A stretch of 10,668 nucleotides of DNA, from contig JAQVRW010000077.1 in NCBI GenBank assembly GCA_028700875.1, forward strand, positions 1 to 10,668, in the 5' to 3' direction. How positions within the stretch are numbered: position 1 is the stretch's first letter; each line of letters begins with the position of its first letter. The position numbers were made by a program, and so were the translations under genes. Positions 7,347 through 10,668 of this stretch are shown here, one piece after another. Under the pieces are notes generated by a model. The model had not been told where the DNA came from. It saw nothing but the letters and a program-made list of their open reading frames with translations, and did not search any database. Source of the stretch: Candidatus Zixiibacteriota bacterium. GTDB taxonomy: Bacteria > Zixibacteria > MSB-5A5 > GN15 > JAAZOE01.

Positions 7347-8179
7347 GCCACCACGTACTTTCGGATTCCCAGATAGGCACCGATCATAGCCACCAATCCA
7401 GCCGCCAGCACATAGATCGAGATTTCTCCCGGCGACGGTAATTCGAGCGTGAACGCGGCGATGGTGATATTCCCGGCGAAATAGAATATCGCTCCCCAAC
7501 TGAGCAACGCCGCCAGCAGTCCCGATAAAAACCCTTCCGCCATAAACGGAATGATAAGATACGAGGGCCCGGCCCCAAGGAGTTTCAGTTGGAAGAAATC
7601 CGGGGCCTTTCCTTTGGCGGAAAGGCGGTTGGTGCTGGCCAGGGTCAGAAGCACTACGAAGATAATCAAGCCCCCCAGAAGATACATCGCCTGATGAAGA
7701 TTGCGGCCGAGCCGTTCCATTTTTTCGATCCACGGCCGGCCGAACTCGACGGCATCGACTCCGGCCAAAGCCTTGATACGTGCGGCGCAATCATCCAGAG
7801 CCGCCAGCGTCATCGGACGGTCGAAGCGAAGAACGAATGACCGGGGCAACGGATTCTCTTCCAGGACATCCATGACCCCTTCCCCGAGATCGCTTTCCAA
7901 TATCCCGGCGGCCTCGGCTTTCGAGACAAAAGCGACCGAAGCGGCGTTCGGAAGGGTCTTCAACGCCATTTCCAGCGCGGCCAGATTCCCCTCGGGAACG
8001 GCATCGTCCAAGTATGTTTCCATGGCGACCGTACTTATCACCTGCCGATACCGCGCCTCAAGTGAAAGTGAGGCGATCCAGAACAGGTCCACCAAAAGGA
8101 AAAGGATCGCCAGAACGAGCACGGAACCCAAAAAGAGCCACTTCTCCCGACCGATATGACGGATGATCTGGCGAATCAT
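7343..8179 (-). CDS. ftsX: Cell-division ABC-type permease FtsX
   Basis: A 278-aa protein with the FtsX layout. A short cytoplasmic start precedes membrane helix 1 (about 14-36), followed by an extracytoplasmic domain (about 40-160) and three more helices (about 165-187, 208-236, 250-272). The extracytoplasmic domain contains EENPLPRSFVLRF; the NPLP core is a hallmark of FtsX. FtsX transmits a signal from cytoplasmic FtsE to periplasmic hydrolase activators and does not transport a substrate. Its start (ATG 8179) overlaps the ftsE stop as ATGA, and its stop overlaps the envC start in the same way, so all three are probably made in matched amounts. Sequence features of FtsX itself look intact, in contrast to FtsE. 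Confidence 0.92.
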   Translation of the reverse strand: MIRQIIRHIGREKWLFLGSVLVLAILFLLVDLFWIASLSLEARYRQVISTVAMETYLDDAVPEGNLAALEMALKTLPNAASVAFVSKAEAAGILESDLGEGVMDVLEENPLPRSFVLRFDRPMTLAALDDCAARIKALAGVDAVEFGRPWIEKMERLGRNLHQAMYLLGGLIIFVVLLTLASTNRLSAKGKAPDFFQLKLLGAGPSYLIIPFMAEGFLSGLLAALLSWGAIFYFAGNITIAAFTLELPSPGEISIYVLAAGLVAMIGAYLGIRKYVVA

Positions 8180-8829
8180 TCGACCACCCCCCCGTTGACC
8201 AGCCGCAACCGTCGATTCGGTCCGACCGCCGGTCCCGTCCCGGAGGTCAAATACAGGATGGTGACTCCGGCCAGATGCAAGGCCGCCAGCCGTTCATTGA
8301 TGAACCGTTCGGCGCTGTCATCAAGACCGTCGGCCGGGGCATCGGCAACGATGAGCCGCCGTCGCCCGGCCTCGGCCCGGGCAATTTCGGCCGCCCGCCG
8401 TTCCACTTCGGAAATCGCGTTCGGGTATTTCCGGGCGGCATGGTTGAGACGATACTTCCCGCATAATTCCATGGACGACTTTCGCGCCGACCGGGGAGCC
8501 ATGCCGGCCAGTTCACCGGTCAGGGCGATGTTTTCCATCACGGTCCGTTCCCCAAGCAGCGAATAGATTCCGCCGACCCCGCCGATTTCGAGACGGACGG
8601 CGCGCATCTTGGCGGCCGTTTTGGCCGCCGCCCGCAGAGAAACATCGCCTACGAATATTTCTCCCTGCTGAGACGGGACAACCCCGGCGATCAATTGCGC
8701 CAGGGTGGTCTTGCCCGACCGGGCCGGTCCCGAGATGACCATGAAGCCACCTCGCTGAAGGTGAAAGGTCAGTCCCGAAAACAGGGTCAGATTTCCACGG
8801 GTATGCGTGACTGTCTCAAAGCGGATCAT
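8176..8829 (-). CDS. ftsE: FtsE-like ABC protein with degenerate ATPase motifs
   Basis: A 217-aa protein (E. coli FtsE is about 222). Start ATG at 8829 after AAAGGAAATC. Walker A GPARSGKTT (34-42) is intact. Aligned to E. coli FtsE by landmarks, the Q-loop glutamine is G87 (EIGGVGGIYSLLGERTV, 81-97). The LSGGEQ signature reads ISEVER (139-144), and Walker B reads LIVADAPADGLDD (159-171) with D163 kept but the catalytic Glu replaced by A164. The H-loop histidine is S196 (YLTSGTG). The downstream RTVMENIAL segment and the gene position ahead of ftsX make the family assignment firm. Such a protein could bind ATP through Walker A but should hydrolyse it poorly or not at all. The frame is open, with no stop or frameshift, so this is not simple pseudogene decay. 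It could be a structural FtsX partner; another FtsE elsewhere in the genome is possible. Confidence 0.88.
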   Translation of the reverse strand: MIRFETVTHTRGNLTLFSGLTFHLQRGGFMVISGPARSGKTTLAQLIAGVVPSQQGEIFVGDVSLRAAAKTAAKMRAVRLEIGGVGGIYSLLGERTVMENIALTGELAGMAPRSARKSSMELCGKYRLNHAARKYPNAISEVERRAAEIARAEAGRRRLIVADAPADGLDDSAERFINERLAALHLAGVTILYLTSGTGPAVGPNRRLRLVNGGVVE

Positions 8830-8876
8830 GATTTCCTTTCGGCTTCGATGCCCGGAAAACGATACCAGTCGGGCAT
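8826..8876 (-). CDS. Candidate 16-aa leader ORF ahead of ftsE
   Basis: ATG at 8876 lies just after GGAAGGGG-CGAT on the minus strand, a good ribosome site. The ORF reads MPDWYRFPGIEAERKS and stops at a TGA (8826-8828) that overlaps the ftsE start as ATGA, the same junction used by the next two genes. Its last codons hold the ftsE ribosome site. It may serve for coupled translation of ftsE. Sixteen codons is too short to claim a protein with confidence. Confidence 0.3.
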   Translation of the reverse strand: MPDWYRFPGIEAERKS

Positions 8877-9081
8877 ATCGCCCCTTCCCTGGGATATTCC
8901 CCAAAAAGCCCGGCGTCCCGCCCGCCATCCGGTGTATAAATATCAACGTACCGTTGAACCGCCGCCGGACGACGTCAACACCCCGGCTATTTGTCCATTG
9001 ACACCTGCGCCTACGGGGTGTAGATTCCATCCGAATGGTAACTACGGTACAAGCGATTTTCAACATGAAAATGGAGAGGTC
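8830..9081. other. Divergent intergenic region between ftsE and the YCF48-like gene
   Basis: It holds the 16-aa candidate ORF near ftsE and the clear plus-strand promoter at 8998-9026. For the minus strand, an AT-rich stretch (TTGATATTTATACACC, 8931-8946 read on -) is the likeliest place for the operon promoter, but no well-spaced -35/-10 pair is visible there. Confidence 0.4.
8998..9026 (+). promoter_or_regulatory. Sigma70-type promoter of the YCF48-like gene
   Basis: A consensus -35 TTGACA (8998-9003), a 17-base spacer and TAGATT (9021-9026) as -10. Transcription would start near 9033, about 50 bases before the ATG. Confidence 0.7.
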
Positions 9082-9999
9082 ATGAAATACCTTCCGGCGC
9101 TGTTCCTCCTGGCTCTGGCGACAATAGCCCAAGGCACCGAATATACCCCCCTGAACGTTCCGACCAAAGCGGATATGACCAGGATACTATTCCCGGACAA
9201 GCTCAACGGGTGGGCGGTTACCGCCACCGGCCAGGTCCTTTCCACCTTTGACGCCGGCAAAACATGGCGGGTCAAACAGGTTACCAATCGCCCCATCGCC
9301 GATATTCAATTCCGGGGCAAACTGGGATTCATAACCGGCGAACGCGGGTTGCTGATGAAAACGACCGATGGCGGGGCCTCCTGGCAGGATGTCTCCCTGA
9401 ATATAAAATTCAATTTCAACGGCGTCGGCATCATCAACGATACGTCGGCCATCATCTGCGGCACCGATCAAAACAGCATGGCCAAAACCGTGGGCGTGAC
9501 GTTCCAGACCTGGGATCGCGGCAAAACGTGGCAAAAGAAACCGTTTCTGGCAAATGGATTTTTCGATGTCGTGGTCTGGCCTCCCAGTAAGATATATTTC
9601 CTGGCCATCAAGAAGTCCCTCCACTCGATCGATGGCGGCGGCTACTTCTGGACCGGCAAATATGAAGGGAAGCGTGTCGGTTTTGCCTTCGACTTTCAGG
9701 ACGATTGGGGGTACATGGTCGGCGGCGGCGGACTATTCATGAAGTCCACCGATCACGGGCGCAATTGGAAGGAAGTCCCGATGCAGATTACCAAGACCCT
9801 CCGTGCCGTGACGATGATCGATCATCTCTCTGGCGTGGCCGCCGGCCAGGACGGCATCGTGATCAACTTTTTCCAGTCGGGGGATCAATTCACCGTGGAA
9901 AACATCGGCCTGCCGGTCTCGATATCCTCGATAGCCGTCACCGAGGACAAGGTCTTCCTGGCCGGACAAAACGGCACGATCGTGTATAGAGCGCGCTAG
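9082..9999 (+). CDS. Secreted YCF48-like (Asp-box/BNR repeat) beta-propeller protein
   Basis: A 305-aa protein. ATG at 9082 follows GGAGAGG by two bases (GGAG core by five) and starts a clear signal peptide (KYLPALFLLALATIAQG, cleavage near residue 18). The frame is open further upstream to 8695, but that part overlaps the promoter and opposes ftsE, so I reject it. Five Asp-box motifs (S/T-x-D-x-G-x-x-W type) are visible: DAGKTW (57-62), DGGASW (96-101), DRGKTW (145-150), DGGGYFW (184-190) and DHGRNW (224-229). They recur every 39-49 residues, as in a blade-per-repeat propeller. In cyanobacteria and plants YCF48/HCF136 assists photosystem II assembly. In non-photosynthetic bacteria such proteins are common secreted propellers of unknown role, possibly protein- or sugar-binding. 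No photosynthesis gene is nearby, so I infer only an exported propeller. Confidence 0.85.
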   Translation: MKYLPALFLLALATIAQGTEYTPLNVPTKADMTRILFPDKLNGWAVTATGQVLSTFDAGKTWRVKQVTNRPIADIQFRGKLGFITGERGLLMKTTDGGASWQDVSLNIKFNFNGVGIINDTSAIICGTDQNSMAKTVGVTFQTWDRGKTWQKKPFLANGFFDVVVWPPSKIYFLAIKKSLHSIDGGGYFWTGKYEGKRVGFAFDFQDDWGYMVGGGGLFMKSTDHGRNWKEVPMQITKTLRAVTMIDHLSGVAAGQDGIVINFFQSGDQFTVENIGLPVSISSIAVTEDKVFLAGQNGTIVYRAR

Positions 10000-10317
10000 A
10001 CGAGGTAATTCCACGGCGACCGGGAATCGCCGCCGCGCGAAATGTGAAACATTGTCCCCTGTCTTCTCGTCAAATACAGAAAGCCAGCCTCACGCTTTCG
10101 ACAACTAGACGGGGCTTCGATAAACCCTCACCACCGCTGTACCGCTATCATCGCGCAAGAACAAGGGGACCGGCATATGCCGTCCGTCCGAATAGTATCG
10201 ATACCGGCATTTGCTGTTGTGTAGCTTTACGTGGACGACGCTTTTGCTTTGATTTCATATAGATTCGGGGGCGATTCAGCCCGTGCCGCCCGTGAAGGGC
10301 GGTAAAAAGACCCCACC

Positions 10318-10378
10318 ACCGGCCGGAGGATATTCATCCTGCCCCGTGCATGTTGCATGCACGGGGAGCCGGCCAGGT
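10318..10378 (+). other. GC-rich structured element, probable three-way junction
   Basis: An outer stem of nine pairs (10318-10326 with 10369-10378, one bulged A at 10375) encloses two hairpins. One is AGGAT-ATTC-ATCCT (10327-10340). The other is a perfect 11-bp stem CCCCGTGCATG/CATGCACGGGG with a TTG loop (10342-10366). On the plus strand a T-rich stretch (TTTATTATTT) follows at once, so it could act as a terminator or as the 3' end of a small RNA. The mirror structure would form on the minus strand too. I recognise no known RNA family. Confidence 0.55.
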
Positions 10379-10492
10379 TTATTATTTCATGACATAATGG
10401 TACTGTCCTAATTTCCATAAGCTGTTGTCCTCCATATAGTTTCCTTGTTTTTGGCGCAAAACGCTCGTTTCGTTACATCAAATAGTCACACG

Positions 10493-10572
10493 CTGTATCA
10501 CCGTATCAAAATAAAATGGCGGTTGGCTAAAAAACCACTTGACCGGAAAATTTTATCTCCGTATCCTGTATC
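10493..10572 (+). repeat. Four CYGTATC heptamers around the last promoter
   Basis: CTGTATC (10493-10499), CCGTATC (10501-10507), CCGTATC (10559-10565) and CTGTATC (10566-10572) are all in the same orientation, in two close pairs 66 bases apart. The second pair covers the -10 box. This layout suits operator half-sites for a regulator binding direct repeats, but the count is small and chance cannot be excluded. Confidence 0.35.
10539..10567 (+). promoter_or_regulatory. Promoter of the gene cut by the right edge
   Basis: TTGACC (10539-10544), 17 bases, then TATCCT (10562-10567). The start site would lie near 10574, about 35 bases before the ATG at 10609. Confidence 0.5.
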
Positions 10573-10608
10573 TGTAACAGATGAGATTTTTAGGTCACGA
10601 GGTCGTTT

Positions 10609-10668
10609 ATGGACAAAAAAGAGATTGAAACAATGCTCAAGCTTGCTGAGGAAAAGCGGCAAGAGATT
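10609..10668 (+). CDS. Start of an unidentified gene, cut by the window end
   Basis: ATG at 10609 follows GAGG (10599-10602) by six bases and opens 20 codons to the edge: MDKKEIETMLKLAEEKRQEI. The peptide is highly charged and predicted helical, and uses AT-rich codons (AAA, GAA, ATT), unlike the genes to the left. It has its own promoter and lies in a low-GC stretch, so it may belong to a recently acquired segment. Too little is visible to name a family. Confidence 0.5.
   Translation, partial: MDKKEIETMLKLAEEKRQEI

Larger units (their letters stand above)
10000..10608. other. 609-base gap without a convincing gene, rich in palindromes
   Basis: A hairpin CGGCGA/TCGCCG (10014-10032) follows the YCF48-like stop but has no T-run. 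Further on are a perfect 12-base palindrome CGGCATATGCCG (10171-10182), a 10-base palindrome GTATCGATAC (10195-10204), a 6-bp stem CCGCCC/GGGCGG (10286-10302) and the larger folded element at 10318-10378. Short ORFs here lack family resemblance or ribosome sites, apart from the 17-codon minus-strand candidate at 10382-10435. From about 10381 onward GC falls to about 38% by hand count. The region could be the scar of a past insertion or a non-coding RNA locus. Confidence 0.6.

Noticed and set aside
8695..9081. Upstream extension of the YCF48-like gene to 8695
   Set aside because: It would overlap ftsE on the opposite strand and run through the promoter at 8998-9026. The ATG at 9082 has a ribosome site and a signal peptide directly after it.
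10195..10204. GTATCGATAC and the nearby CGGCATATGCCG palindrome as operators
   Set aside because: No promoter or gene start lies next to them, so I only note them in the gap description.
10177..10224. Fifteen-codon ORF MPSVRIVSIPAFAVV, resembling the first strand of GyrI-like/AraC effector domains
   Set aside because: It stops at once and no other frame continues the domain. The match is too short to call a pseudogene.
10044..10262. 72-codon open frame in the right-hand gap
   Set aside because: No ribosome site, no family resemblance, and an unlikely composition (runs of C and R); it lies over palindromic sequence.

Overview
The window looks like chromosomal DNA from a Gram-negative-type bacterium of moderate GC (about 58% in a coding stretch counted by hand). 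A large DUF2723 membrane protein with a TPR tail, a secreted YCF48-like propeller, and an ftsE-ftsX-envC division cluster followed by a clamp-loader gene together recall FCB-type candidate phyla such as Zixibacteria. That placement is inference from gene content, not a match. I see no phage, transposase, CRISPR, tRNA or rRNA.

Left part (1-4978): a 5'-truncated TPR protein on + converges with a small two-helix membrane protein on -. Next comes a leader region that is duplicated in tandem with a period of exactly 249 bases. Each copy has its own hairpin, AGGAGG ribosome site and start codon. The first copy opens a 52-codon small ORF. The second opens the 934-aa DUF2723/TPR membrane protein. A strong hairpin terminator closes this block.

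Middle part (5084-8876, - strand): a tightly packed operon reads ftsE, ftsX, envC, holB (delta' clamp-loader subunit). Consecutive genes overlap by 4, 4 and 11 bases. A 16-aa ORF with a good ribosome site may precede ftsE, also joined by a 4-base overlap. FtsEX-EnvC normally couples an ATPase in the divisome to activation of periplasmic cell-wall amidases. Here the FtsE protein keeps its Walker A motif but has lost the catalytic glutamate, the Q-loop glutamine, the H-loop histidine and the signature glycines. It looks like a pseudo-ATPase. EnvC has the degenerate LytM domain expected of an amidase activator.

Right part (8830-10668): a divergent region carries a good sigma70-type promoter for a secreted five-Asp-box YCF48-like protein. 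About 600 bases without a convincing gene follow, holding GC-rich hairpins including a probable three-way junction. The sequence then drops to about 38% GC. It ends with a promoter flanked by four CYGTATC heptamers and the first 20 codons of an unidentified gene.
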